Below are positions 26,343 to 33,442 of a stretch of 39,993 bases of DNA, piece after piece. The stretch covers positions 1 through 39,993 of the forward strand of contig CAMBSS010000016.1 of the NCBI GenBank assembly GCA_945870465.1, written 5' to 3'. The DNA comes from Bordetella parapertussis. GTDB lineage: Bacteria > Pseudomonadota > Gammaproteobacteria > Burkholderiales > SG8-41. The translations under genes and the position numbers were made by a program. Each line of letters begins with the position of its first letter. The stretch's first letter is position 1. The notes below the pieces were generated by a model. That model worked only from the letters and a program-made list of their open reading frames with translations. It was not told the origin of the DNA and did no database searches.

Positions 26343-26476
26343 TAAAAACTGCAAGACAGATTGCGGCCGCAGATGAACGCGATGAACGCAGATAAAATCA
26401 AAAAAACGAGTGGAAAACCCTTTTTCGTTTCAGTTTTACATCGGCGTTTATCTGCGGCTAATTTGATTTTTTAGTT
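26343..26476. repeat. Hairpin element related to family A (diverged copy)
   Basis: Between trmB and the ABM gene. The left arm holds GCCGCAGATGAACGC, GATGAACGC and AGATAAA; the right arm is TTTA-CATCGGCG-TTTATCTGCGGC. GCCGCAGAT...AGATAAA pairs with TTTATCTGCGGC. It shares the GATGAACGC/AGATAA words with family A but lacks the CTAG ends and the CTCAAAAA motif. Poly-A and poly-T tracts flank the arms. Confidence 0.75.
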
Positions 26477-26495
26477 CGCGTCTAAAGAGGCATCC

Positions 26496-26840
26496 ATGTT
26501 CGCAGTCATTTTTGAAGTCGAACCCGCAGCGGGCAAACAGCAGGATTACCTCGACATCGCCGCGTCGCTCAAGCCCGAACTCGAGAAAATCGACGGGTTC
26601 GTTTCCATCGAGCGCTTTCAAAGCCTCGCCCAGCCGGGAAAAATCCTTTCGCTCTCGTTCTGGCGCGATGAAGCAGCACTCATCCGCTGGCGGCAGCACG
26701 AAGCGCATCACCGCGCGCAATGGCAGGGCCGCGGGGGCGTTTTCGCCGACTACCGGCTGCGCGTCGCATCAGTCGTGCGCGATTACGGCATGTTCGACCG
26801 CGCGCAAGCGCCGCAACAGTTTCCTGACGCTAAACGCTAG
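26496..26840 (+). CDS. Antibiotic biosynthesis monooxygenase (ABM) domain protein
   Basis: A 114-aa protein with the dimeric ferredoxin-like ABM fold: FAVIFEVEPAAGKQQDYL at the start, IDGFVSIERFQS in the middle, and LSLSFWRDEAALIRWRQHEAHH, whose W...H..H pattern is typical. Members may oxidise quinols or haem or simply bind small molecules; the substrate is unknown. AAAGAGG precedes the ATG. The stop codon TAG directly abuts the 267-bp inverted-repeat element. Confidence 0.88.
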   Translation: MFAVIFEVEPAAGKQQDYLDIAASLKPELEKIDGFVSIERFQSLAQPGKILSLSFWRDEAALIRWRQHEAHHRAQWQGRGGVFADYRLRVASVVRDYGMFDRAQAPQQFPDAKR

Positions 26841-27106
26841 GAGTGCCTAACATAGTGAAACGCGCGATGCGCTGTCACGATTTTGGCTCAGAACGCGAAG
26901 CAAGACACGCGACTTAGTGATTCTAAGTAAGTGGCTTGCGACAATGTTATGAGCCAAAACTCGTGCCAGCCCGAAGGGTTGCTGCCAGAATCGGCGCTGG
27001 CTTCGTTGCTCGTCTAGCGAATACATTAAGTATTAGCTTCACCGGGCGCCTTGCTATCACCAATTCTGACGGCAACGCACACGTGTTTCACTATGTTAGG
27101 CACTCC
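26840..27106. mobile_element. MITE-like element, 267 bp, 22-bp perfect terminal inverted repeats
   Basis: The outer 22 bases (GGAGTGCCTAAC...GTGAAAC, 26840-26861) are the exact reverse complement of 27085-27106. Inside are further inverted pairs: CACGATTTTGGCTCA at 26876-26890 with TGAGCCAAAACTCGTG at 26950-26965; GCAAGACAC..CTTAG with CTAAG..GTGGCTTGC inside that; AGCGAATAC with GTATTAGCT at 27016-27038; and GTTGCTGCCAGAAT with ATTCTGACGGCAAC near the right end. It encodes no credible protein. No target-site duplication is obvious. No transposase is in the window, so it would be non-autonomous. Confidence 0.8.
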
Positions 27107-27138
27107 ATAAGCTACACTAGCGGCAAATGGGAGGTGCC

Positions 27139-27402
27139 ATGATTACCGAGAAAATCAAAGTGCGCGTGACCGAAAGCGGGCAGACCATGGAAGTCGTGGT
27201 CTACGACAAGCGCGCCTCCGGCATCCAGGTCGTGCTCGGCGAAGGCGTGCACAGCGTCAAGTGCGAATTGACGCCGACTCACACCGGCCTTGCCTACGTG
27301 GGTTCGGTGATGGGACGGGAGATTGTCTACGAGCGCAGCCGCGAACAGGTGCAGGCCGACATCGACCGCCTCAACCCGAACATGCGCGAATTCAAGCGTT
27401 GA
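27139..27402 (+). CDS. Small conserved-looking protein of unknown function
   Basis: An 87-aa cytoplasmic-type protein beginning MITEKIKVRVTESGQTMEVV, with no signal or membrane segment and no motif I recognise. It has strand-rich composition (VEVVVYDKRASGIQVVLGEG-like alternation) and ends in DIDRLNPNMREFKR. The ATG at 27139 follows GAGGTG at good distance; the frame is open only four codons more upstream. Codon use matches its neighbours, so it is likely real. The MITE-like element fills its upstream region and may affect its expression. Confidence 0.75.
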   Translation: MITEKIKVRVTESGQTMEVVVYDKRASGIQVVLGEGVHSVKCELTPTHTGLAYVGSVMGREIVYERSREQVQADIDRLNPNMREFKR

Positions 27403-27423
27403 CGATCTGTACCCCGCGACGCC

Positions 27424-27590
27424 CTAGTTTGCGGGGTACGCAGATTGGCGCCGATATAATTCCAGGCCTTTCCCCGAATTAAGGTCAAATCCCTGGACCT
27501 TATCTGCGTTCATCGGCGTACCCCTCAAGGGGGTATTAAAAAGAATTTATCGGCGGTTCCAAACTGTTTTTGAGACTAAGCAGCTTCTAA
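27424..27590. repeat. Hairpin element, family A copy 2
   Basis: Inverted relative to copy 1 and very similar over most of its length. The shared parts include, on the minus strand, TTGGAACCGCCGATAAA, TCTTTTTAATACCCCCTTGA, GATGAACGCAGATAAG and TTATATCGGCG. The left end has CTAG at 27424; the right end reads TTCTAAG. The minus-strand TAG at the right end (27587-27589) is the stop of the Bug receptor gene. A small GTACCCCGC / GCGGGGTAC hairpin (27410-27439) straddles its left end. It lies between two convergent genes. Confidence 0.85.
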
Positions 27591-28561
27591 GGTTCGACCC
27601 GCAGGTTCGCTTCTTTCACGAGCTTGCCCCAGCGCGCGGCTTCACTCGCCATGAACTGACCGAACTGCTCGGGCGTGCTCGAAACGGTTTCCACGCCGAG
27701 CTCGCCCAGGCGGGATTTCACGTCCTGCGTCGCCAATGCCTTCACCAGGTCGGCATTGACCTTGTCGATGATGGTGCGCGGCACGCCGGCCGGAAACAGG
27801 ATGCCCCACCAGTTGACGGCGGCAAAGCCCTTGATGCCGCTTTCGGCAAGCGTCGGCAACTCAGGCGTGAACGGCCAGCGCTGCTCGCTGGTGACCGCGA
27901 CCGCGCGCAGCTTGCCGGTCTTCATCGCCTGCATCGCGGGCAAAGCATCCGAAAACATCGCGGTGATCTGCCCGCCCATAAGATCGGTGATCGACAAGGC
28001 ATTGCCTTTGTACGGCACCGTAATCATGTTGACGCCGGCCAGGCGCTTGAACATCTCACCGGCGAAATGCGACATGCTGCCCGGACCGCTGGTCGCATAG
28101 GTGAGTTCGCCCGGATGGCGCTTGGCGAGCGCGACCAGATCCTTGACCTGCTTCACCGGCAGGGACACCGGCACCACCAGGATGTTGGCGGAGTTGGTGA
28201 TGCGCGAAACCGGCGCGAAATCTTTCTGCCAGTCGTAATTCACTTTCGCCAGCAGCGGCTTGGCGACCACCGGGCCGAAATTGCCGAGCAGAAATGTGTA
28301 GCCGTCCGCCGGTTGTTTGGACGCGTACTCCATGCCGATCGAGCCGTCGGCGCCCGGCTTGGATTCGACCAGCACGAGCTGGCCCCAGTACTCGGTCAGC
28401 TTCTGGCCGATGACGCGCGCCATCACGTCCGAGCTGCCGCCCGGCGGATAAGTAACGATGAACTTCACCAGCTTGTTGGGGTAGTCCTGGGCATATGCGG
28501 CGCCGCCTAAAGCGACCGACAAAACCAAGCCCGCGCCGAGTAACCGACCGACTGCTTTCAT
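27587..28561 (-). CDS. Bug-family (TctC-like) periplasmic solute-binding protein
   Basis: Second orphan receptor of the tripartite tricarboxylate type, 324 aa. The signal peptide is MKAVGRLLGAGLVLSVALGG-AAYAQ, followed by KLVKFIVTYPPGGSSDVMAR, ESKPGADGSIG and ADGYTFLLGN, all Bug hallmarks. The ATG at 28561 has a strong AAGGAGG ribosome site, so the 23 extra upstream codons are not used. The stop codon is supplied by repeat family A copy 2. Ligand unknown. Confidence 0.93.
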   Translation of the reverse strand: MKAVGRLLGAGLVLSVALGGAAYAQDYPNKLVKFIVTYPPGGSSDVMARVIGQKLTEYWGQLVLVESKPGADGSIGMEYASKQPADGYTFLLGNFGPVVAKPLLAKVNYDWQKDFAPVSRITNSANILVVPVSLPVKQVKDLVALAKRHPGELTYATSGPGSMSHFAGEMFKRLAGVNMITVPYKGNALSITDLMGGQITAMFSDALPAMQAMKTGKLRAVAVTSEQRWPFTPELPTLAESGIKGFAAVNWWGILFPAGVPRTIIDKVNADLVKALATQDVKSRLGELGVETVSSTPEQFGQFMASEAARWGKLVKEANLRVEP

Positions 28562-28670
28562 GACTCCTCCTTGGCTGAAATTTCTTGTGACCTGCGGCAG
28601 CCATTGTAGTCGAAGGCAATCGAATTGCAATTGGCCCGGCGCCCAGCCCGCAGGACGGGCTCCTGCCGCA

Positions 28671-29876
28671 TCAAACTTCCTTTGCCGCGGGCAGGAATAT
28701 CTGCAGCAGATCGTTGAGAAACCGCCGGCCCAGCGCAGTCGGCGTCACACGCTGATGGTCGCGCTCAATCAGTCCGCGCTGTTCGGCCTCCTCAAGGTTC
28801 CTGAGCACGACGGTCAACGGTACGCCCGCGCGCTCCTCAAACAACGCGAGCGGGAACCCGCCGCTCAACCGCAGCGCGTTCATCATGAACTCGAAACCGA
28901 TTTCAGCGGCGGCGACATCGTGCTGTTCCTGTATCGCATTGCCGGCCGCGGCACTCTCCATGTATTGCTTCGGCTGCTTGTAGCGGACCTGGCGCGCAAT
29001 GCGGTCTGCAAACGAAATCTTGCTGTGCGCGCCGGCGCCGATGCCGAGGTAATCGGCGAACGTCCAGTAATTCATATTGTGCCGCGCCTGCCTGCCCGGC
29101 AAGGCGAATGCGGAAGTCTCGTAATGACGGTAGCCGGCATCTGCCAGCCGCGCTTCGATGGCTTCCTGCATTTGCGCGGTAGCATCGTCATCCGGCAATT
29201 TGGGCGGATAGCGGTGGAAGTAAGTGTTCGGCTCCAGCGTCAGGTGATACGCGGACAAATGCGGCGGAGCGAACGCCAGTGCAGCCTCGATGTCGGCAAG
29301 CGCCTCGTCCGGCGTCTGCTCGGGCAGGCCATACATGAGGTCGAGATTGAAATTGTCGAAGTTGGCGCGCGCGATGTCGATAGCAGCGCGCGCTTCTGCA
29401 TCGTCATGAATGCGTCCCAGCGCTTTGAGATGCCGCGGATTGAAACTCTGGATGCCGATCGACAGCCGGTTGATGCCGGCGGCGCGGAACGCGCGGAATT
29501 TTTCGGCTTCGAACGTGCCGGGGTTGGCTTCGAGCGTGATTTCCGCGTCAGTCGAAAGCGGCACGCGCGCGCGCACGGCAGTGAGTATCTGCTCTATGCT
29601 CGCCGCGGAAAAAACGCTGGGTGTGCCGCCGCCGAAAAAAACCGTGTAAATCTTGCGGCCCCAGATCTGCGGCAACGCGGATTCGAGGTCGGCGATCAGC
29701 GCATCAACATAGCGTTGCTCGGGGACCGGATCACGCGCCTCGTGCGAATTGAAATCGCAGTACGGGCATTTGCGCACGCACCACGGGATGTGGATGTAGA
29801 GGGAGAGAGGGGGCAGCGATTGAAAACGGGGAGAGACGCCGGGCGAGAGACGAGAGACGGGACTTTGCTCGCTCAT
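28671..29876 (-). CDS. hemW: Radical SAM heme chaperone HemW (formerly HemN-like)
   Basis: Radical-SAM protein that binds haem and delivers it to respiratory proteins. The cluster motif CxxxCxxC is seen as IPWCVRKCPYC near residues 33-40, followed by VFFGGGTPS and INRLSIGIQSFN. A C-terminal HemN_C domain ends the protein. The first ~20 residues (SEQSPVSRLSPGVSPRFQ) are not family-like: they are translated from a GAGACGA-type repeat. ATG at 29876 and GTG at 29882 (which overlaps the rdgB stop) are both possible starts. Part of the order rph-rdgB-hemW. Confidence 0.94.
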   Translation of the reverse strand: MSEQSPVSRLSPGVSPRFQSLPPLSLYIHIPWCVRKCPYCDFNSHEARDPVPEQRYVDALIADLESALPQIWGRKIYTVFFGGGTPSVFSAASIEQILTAVRARVPLSTDAEITLEANPGTFEAEKFRAFRAAGINRLSIGIQSFNPRHLKALGRIHDDAEARAAIDIARANFDNFNLDLMYGLPEQTPDEALADIEAALAFAPPHLSAYHLTLEPNTYFHRYPPKLPDDDATAQMQEAIEARLADAGYRHYETSAFALPGRQARHNMNYWTFADYLGIGAGAHSKISFADRIARQVRYKQPKQYMESAAAGNAIQEQHDVAAAEIGFEFMMNALRLSGGFPLALFEERAGVPLTVVLRNLEEAEQRGLIERDHQRVTPTALGRRFLNDLLQIFLPAAKEV

Positions 29877-29920
29877 AGTCACCGCCTTGTCCGTCTATCG
29901 TCTTTCGTCTCTCGTCTATC
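29831..29920. repeat. GAGACGA-type hairpin repeat, family C copy 1
   Basis: The left arm is GAGAGACGCC, GGCGAGAGACGAGAGACGG; the right arm is CCGTCTATCGTCTTTCGTC and TCTCGTC. The arms are built from ~7-bp units and are inversely complementary. The element covers the hemW start and the rdgB stop, so it is translated at both protein ends, unlike the intergenic copy at 32383. Confidence 0.8.
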
Positions 29921-30520
29921 CCCGCGCAGGCGTTCGGCCAGCAGGCCGAGCGCCTGCGCTCTATGGCTGATGCGGTTCTTTTCTGCCGGCCTGAGTTCCG
30001 CGCCGGTCTGCTTCAACTGCGACAGCAGAAACAAAGGGTCGTAACCGAAACCGCCGCTGCCGCGCGGGGTTTGCACGATCTCGCCGTGCCACTCGGCTTC
30101 GCAGATGATGGGCTGCGGATCGTCGGCGCGGCGCACCAGCACGATCACGCAGTAGTAATGGGCTTTACGGTTGGTTTCGCGCGCCATCAAATCCAGCAGC
30201 TTTTTATTGTTGCGCGCATCCTGCTGCTCACGCCCGCCGCCGGCCGACTCGCCGGCAAAGCGCGCCGAATACACGCCGGGCGCGCCGTTCAGCGCATCAA
30301 CGCAAATCCCGGAATCGTCTGCCAGCGTGGGCAAACCCGTGTGCCCGCTCGCATGCCGCGCCTTGGCCAACGCGTTCTCGACAAAAGTACAGTGCGGTTC
30401 GGCCGCCTCGCTCACGCCGAGCGTCGACTGCGCAACGATCTCGATGTCGAGCGGTACCAGTATCGCGGCTATCTCGTTCAGCTTGCCGACGTTGTTGGTG
30501 GCGATGACGATTTTTTTCAT
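29879..30520 (-). CDS. rdgB: XTP/dITP pyrophosphatase (RdgB/HAM1)
   Basis: Hydrolyses non-canonical purine nucleoside triphosphates. The 213-aa protein begins MKKIVIATNNVGKLNEI and carries TFVENALAKARHAS, LADDSGICVDALNGAPGVYSAR (shown in two parts: LADDSGICVDAL, NGAPGVYSAR) and GGFGYDPLFL, and ends the fold with KNRISHRAQAL. The last ~15 residues (RGDRRETKDDRRTRR) are low-complexity and encoded by the family C repeat. The ATG at 30520 is family-consistent although the frame is open 10 codons further. Confidence 0.95.
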   Translation of the reverse strand: MKKIVIATNNVGKLNEIAAILVPLDIEIVAQSTLGVSEAAEPHCTFVENALAKARHASGHTGLPTLADDSGICVDALNGAPGVYSARFAGESAGGGREQQDARNNKKLLDLMARETNRKAHYYCVIVLVRRADDPQPIICEAEWHGEIVQTPRGSGGFGYDPLFLLSQLKQTGAELRPAEKNRISHRAQALGLLAERLRGDRRETKDDRRTRR

Positions 30521-30530
30521 TGATGGAAAA

Positions 30531-30665
30531 GCTTTACCGCAAAGACGCAAAGGCGCAAAGGTACCGCAAGAAAACCTTTTCTTACGAAGCCCCTTAACAT
30601 TGGATGCATATAAGTTACGGAAAGCTTTGCGTTCTCTTCGCGTCTTTGCGCCTTTGCGGCAAAGC
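30531..30665. repeat. GCAAAGAC-type hairpin repeat, family B
   Basis: Left arm GCTTTACCGCAAAGACGCAAAGGCGCAAAGG (30531-30561, given here as units GCAAAGACGCAAAG-GCGCAAAGG) and right arm with CGCGTCTTTGCGCCTTTGCGG and AAAGC (30638-30665) are inversely complementary; the centre is AT-rich. It fills the gap between the rdgB start and the rph stop. The small inverted repeat AAAGCC-TTCA-GGCTTT (30661-30676) at the edge could act as a terminator-like hairpin for rph. Confidence 0.8.
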
Positions 30666-30667
30666 CT

Positions 30668-31384
30668 TCAGGCTTTCAGGGCCGCTTTCTGAGCGGCGAT
30701 CAGTTCCTGTATGCCCTTGTTCGCCAGATCGAGCAGCGCATTCATTTCGGCGCGCGAGAAAGGCGCGCCTTCGGCGGTGCCCTGCACTTCGATCAGCCCG
30801 CCGCTGCCGGTCATGACGACGTTCATGTCGGTGTCACACGCGGAGTCCTCGGGATAATCGAGATCGAGCACCGGCACGCCCTGGTAGACGCCGACCGAAA
30901 CCGCCGCGACAAAATCGCGTATTGGACTCGCCGCCAGCAATTTCTTGTCGAGCAGATAGCTCACGGCGTCATGCACTGCGACGAATGCGCCGGTGATGCC
31001 GGCCGTGCGCGTGCCGCCGTCGGCCTGAATCACGTCGCAATCGATCTGCATGGTGCGCTCGCCGAGCGCGTTGAGATCGACGACCGCGCGCAGCGCGCGG
31101 CCGATCAGGCGCTGGATTTCCTGCGTGCGTCCCGATTGCTTGCCGCGCGCCGCTTCGCGGTCGGAGCGCGTGTTGGTTGCACGCGGCAGCATGCCGTATT
31201 CAGCGGTGAGCCAGCCCTGCCCTTTGCCCTTCAAAAATGGCGGCACTTTGTCCTCGACGCTGACGGTGCACAGGACCTTGGTGTCGCCGGCCTCGATCAG
31301 CACCGCGCCCTCGGCATGGCGCGTGTAGCGGCGTGTAATCCGGATATTGCGTAACTGGTCTGGCAGGCGCTTGCTGGGCCGCAT
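30668..31384 (-). CDS. rph: Ribonuclease PH
   Basis: Phosphorolytic 3'-5' exoribonuclease that trims tRNA 3' ends. The 238-aa protein shows the whole family sequence: [48 protein letters not shown], the RNA-binding [19 protein letters not shown] and the phosphate site [14 protein letters not shown]. The length is normal. It diverges from yicC with ~120 bp between starts and precedes rdgB and hemW on the same strand. Confidence 0.97.
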   Translation of the reverse strand: MRPSKRLPDQLRNIRITRRYTRHAEGAVLIEAGDTKVLCTVSVEDKVPPFLKGKGQGWLTAEYGMLPRATNTRSDREAARGKQSGRTQEIQRLIGRALRAVVDLNALGERTMQIDCDVIQADGGTRTAGITGAFVAVHDAVSYLLDKKLLAASPIRDFVAAVSVGVYQGVPVLDLDYPEDSACDTDMNVVMTGSGGLIEVQGTAEGAPFSRAEMNALLDLANKGIQELIAAQKAALKA

Positions 31385-31503
31385 AATGTGCTATCTTTCC
31401 TGGCTGATAATGACGACGCAACCCATAATTTAATGGGCTGAAGTTCGGCGTATTTTACTCCGCACTTAACTTTCAACCTGCACATTTCAAACGCGGCCAA
31501 AAA

Positions 31504-32370
31504 ATGATCTACAGCATGACCGGATTTGCCAGCGCGACGCGCGAACTCGCGACCGCCGCGCTCAACGTCGAGATCCGATCGGTCAATCACCGCTACCTCG
31601 ATCTGCAGTTCCGCCTGCCGGAGGAACTGCGCGCGCTCGAGCCCGGCCTGCGCGAACTCATCGTGGCCAAACTCCAGCGCGGCAAAATCGAATGCCGAGT
31701 CGGTCTCAACGCGCTGCCCTCCGCGCAAAAATCGTTCGAGTTGAACGCTGAAGTGCTGAAGCAACTGCGCGCGTTAAGCGAAAAACTGCGCGTGGCATGG
31801 CCCAGCGTGCCCGGCCTTACCGCCGCGGACATCCTGCGCTGGCCCGGCATGCTGGGCGCGGAGACGGTATCGCTCGATGAAATGCGCTCAGCCTGCAATG
31901 CCGCGCTGGTCGAAGTGCTGGAAGAATTCACCGCGTCGCGCGCGCGCGAAGGCGAAAAGCTCAAAGCGGTGCTGCTCGAACGCCTGGGGTCGATGGAAGA
32001 ACGCGTCGCCACCGTGGCGCCGCGCATGCCGGAAGTACTCGCGGCGTTCCGCGAAAAACTGACCGCCCGCCTGCATGAAGCGATGGCGGTGAGCGACGAC
32101 GAACGCATCCGCCAGGAAATCACGCTGTTCGCCAACCGCGTCGACGTCGACGAAGAACTGTCGCGCCTGACCGCGCACTTCAGCGAGATCAAGCGCATCC
32201 TCGACAAAGGCGGCCCCGTCGGCAAGCGGCTCGATTTCATGATGCAGGAACTGAACCGCGAAGCCAACACGCTGGGTTCCAAGTCGGTCGACACCGAAGT
32301 CACCCGCGTCGCGCTCGATCTAAAGCTCCTGATCGAGCAGATGCGTGAGCAAATCCAGAATATCGAGTGA
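31504..32370 (+). CDS. yicC: YicC family protein (putative endoribonuclease)
   Basis: A 288-aa protein with the YicC N-terminal signature MIYSMTGFASATRE and IRSVNHRYLDLQFRLPEEL, and the C-terminal DUF1732 region GKRLDFMMQELNREANTLGSK ending LKLLIEQMREQIQNIE. The family has been linked to RNA decay. It lies upstream of gmk, as in most proteobacteria, separated by repeat family C copy 2. Confidence 0.94.
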   Translation: MIYSMTGFASATRELATAALNVEIRSVNHRYLDLQFRLPEELRALEPGLRELIVAKLQRGKIECRVGLNALPSAQKSFELNAEVLKQLRALSEKLRVAWPSVPGLTAADILRWPGMLGAETVSLDEMRSACNAALVEVLEEFTASRAREGEKLKAVLLERLGSMEERVATVAPRMPEVLAAFREKLTARLHEAMAVSDDERIRQEITLFANRVDVDEELSRLTAHFSEIKRILDKGGPVGKRLDFMMQELNREANTLGSKSVDTEVTRVALDLKLLIEQMREQIQNIE

Positions 32371-32382
32371 GGGCGAAGTGAA

Positions 32383-32518
32383 GCGAGAGGCGAGAGACGA
32401 GAGACGAGAGGCGGGAGGCGAGAGGTGAGAGGCGAGAGGCGCAAAATCGTTCGAGGCGTTTTCATGAAGTTCGAGGGACGGCTTTTTCCCCCTCCCCCCT
32501 CTCGCCTCTCGCCTCACC
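32383..32518. repeat. GAGAGGCGA-type hairpin repeat, family C copy 2
   Basis: The left arm is a run of about eight 7-bp units (GCGAGAG, GCGAGAG, ACGAGAG ... GCGAGAGGCG, 32383-32441). The right arm is CCCTCTCGCCTCTCGCCTCA (32497-32516). A perfect 18-bp or longer pairing can form with the loop AAAATCGTTC...TTTTCC between. It lies in the yicC-gmk gap and leaves 10 bp before the gmk start. Confidence 0.85.
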
Positions 32519-32528
32519 CCGCGAAGCG

Positions 32529-33137
32529 ATGAGCGGCAACCTCTTCATCGTCTGCGCGCCGTCCGGGGCCGGCAAAACGAGCCTCGTTGGCGAACTGCTG
32601 AAAGCCGACGCCGGCATCAGGCTGTCGGTTTCGTACACCACGCGCGACCCGCGGCCCGGCGAGGCCGACGGCCGCGAATATCATTTCGTGACGCCGGAAA
32701 AGTTCGCGGAAATGGCCAAGGCGGGCGCTTTTCTCGAAAGCGCCCATGTGCATGGCAACTACTACGGCACCTCGCAGCACTGGATCAGCGAACAGCGCGC
32801 CGCCGGCGCCGACATCCTGCTGGAAATCGACTGGCAGGGCGCCGCCCAGGTGCGCAAAATCATCCCTGACGCGGTCGGCATCTTCATCCTGCCGCCTTCA
32901 ATAGGAACCCTGGTCAGCCGGCTCAACAAGCGCGCACAGGACCCGCCCGAGGTCATTGCCCGCCGGATTACGGCTGCGCGCGAGGACATCAGCCACGTGA
33001 GCGAGTTTAACTATGTTATTATTAACGATAAATTTGACCAGGCGGTGCTCGATCTGATCGGCATCGTCCGCGCGCACCGGCTGCTGGCATCCAGCCAGCT
33101 CAGCCGCCACAGCGACCTGATTAACCGCATGATTTAA
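32529..33137 (+). CDS. gmk: Guanylate kinase
   Basis: Phosphorylates GMP to GDP. The 202-aa protein has the P-loop FIVCAPSGAGKTSLV at residues 6-20, the GMP-binding VSYTTRDPRPGE and GREYHFV, and DILLEIDWQGAAQVR. The length is typical. It is followed 18 bp later by rpoZ and then spoT, the conserved gmk-rpoZ-spoT group. The gene start is only 10 bp from the end of the family C hairpin, so that hairpin would be part of the mRNA leader if transcription comes from yicC. Confidence 0.97.
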   Translation: MSGNLFIVCAPSGAGKTSLVGELLKADAGIRLSVSYTTRDPRPGEADGREYHFVTPEKFAEMAKAGAFLESAHVHGNYYGTSQHWISEQRAAGADILLEIDWQGAAQVRKIIPDAVGIFILPPSIGTLVSRLNKRAQDPPEVIARRITAAREDISHVSEFNYVIINDKFDQAVLDLIGIVRAHRLLASSQLSRHSDLINRMI

Positions 33138-33155
33138 AGCTCAAGGAATCCCGCC

Positions 33156-33362
33156 ATGGCACGCATCACTGTTGAAGATTGCCTGAAAATCATCCCCAAC
33201 CGTTTCGAGCTGACGCTCGCCGCGACTTACCGCGCGCGCCAGATCGCCAATGGCGCAGCGCCCATGATCGAACCCAATCGCGACAAATCAACCGTGATCG
33301 CTTTGCGCGAGCTCGCCGAAGGCCATTACGGGCTCGACATACTCAACAAGACCCCTTCGTAA
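33156..33362 (+). CDS. rpoZ: DNA-directed RNA polymerase omega subunit
   Basis: Small RNA polymerase subunit that helps assembly and forms part of a ppGpp site. The 68-aa protein starts [20 protein letters not shown] and contains [20 protein letters not shown], the diagnostic omega segments. AAGGAA precedes the ATG. It lies directly upstream of spoT, as in other proteobacteria. Confidence 0.96.
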   Translation: MARITVEDCLKIIPNRFELTLAATYRARQIANGAAPMIEPNRDKSTVIALRELAEGHYGLDILNKTPS

Positions 33363-33442
33363 CGCGGCATTGAAAGCCTGGGGATGAAGCATGCGAACCT
33401 TTACTTTGCACGCTGCTCCCTGAGCTCCGTCCTGCGGCCATC

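Noticed and set aside
26845..27101. Possible integron attC site (GCCTAAC ... GTTAGGC)
   Set aside because: The core ends fit the consensus, but the span is over 250 bp, the internal L boxes are not clear, there is no intI gene and no array of cassettes. Terminal inverted repeats of a MITE explain it better.
28560..30044. 494-codon plus-strand ORF across the hemW region
   Set aside because: Antisense shadow of hemW and rdgB; the minus strand carries clear radical-SAM and RdgB motifs.
29831..32518. CRISPR array
   Set aside because: Units are about 7 bp and tandem without unique spacers, arranged as inverted arms of hairpins.
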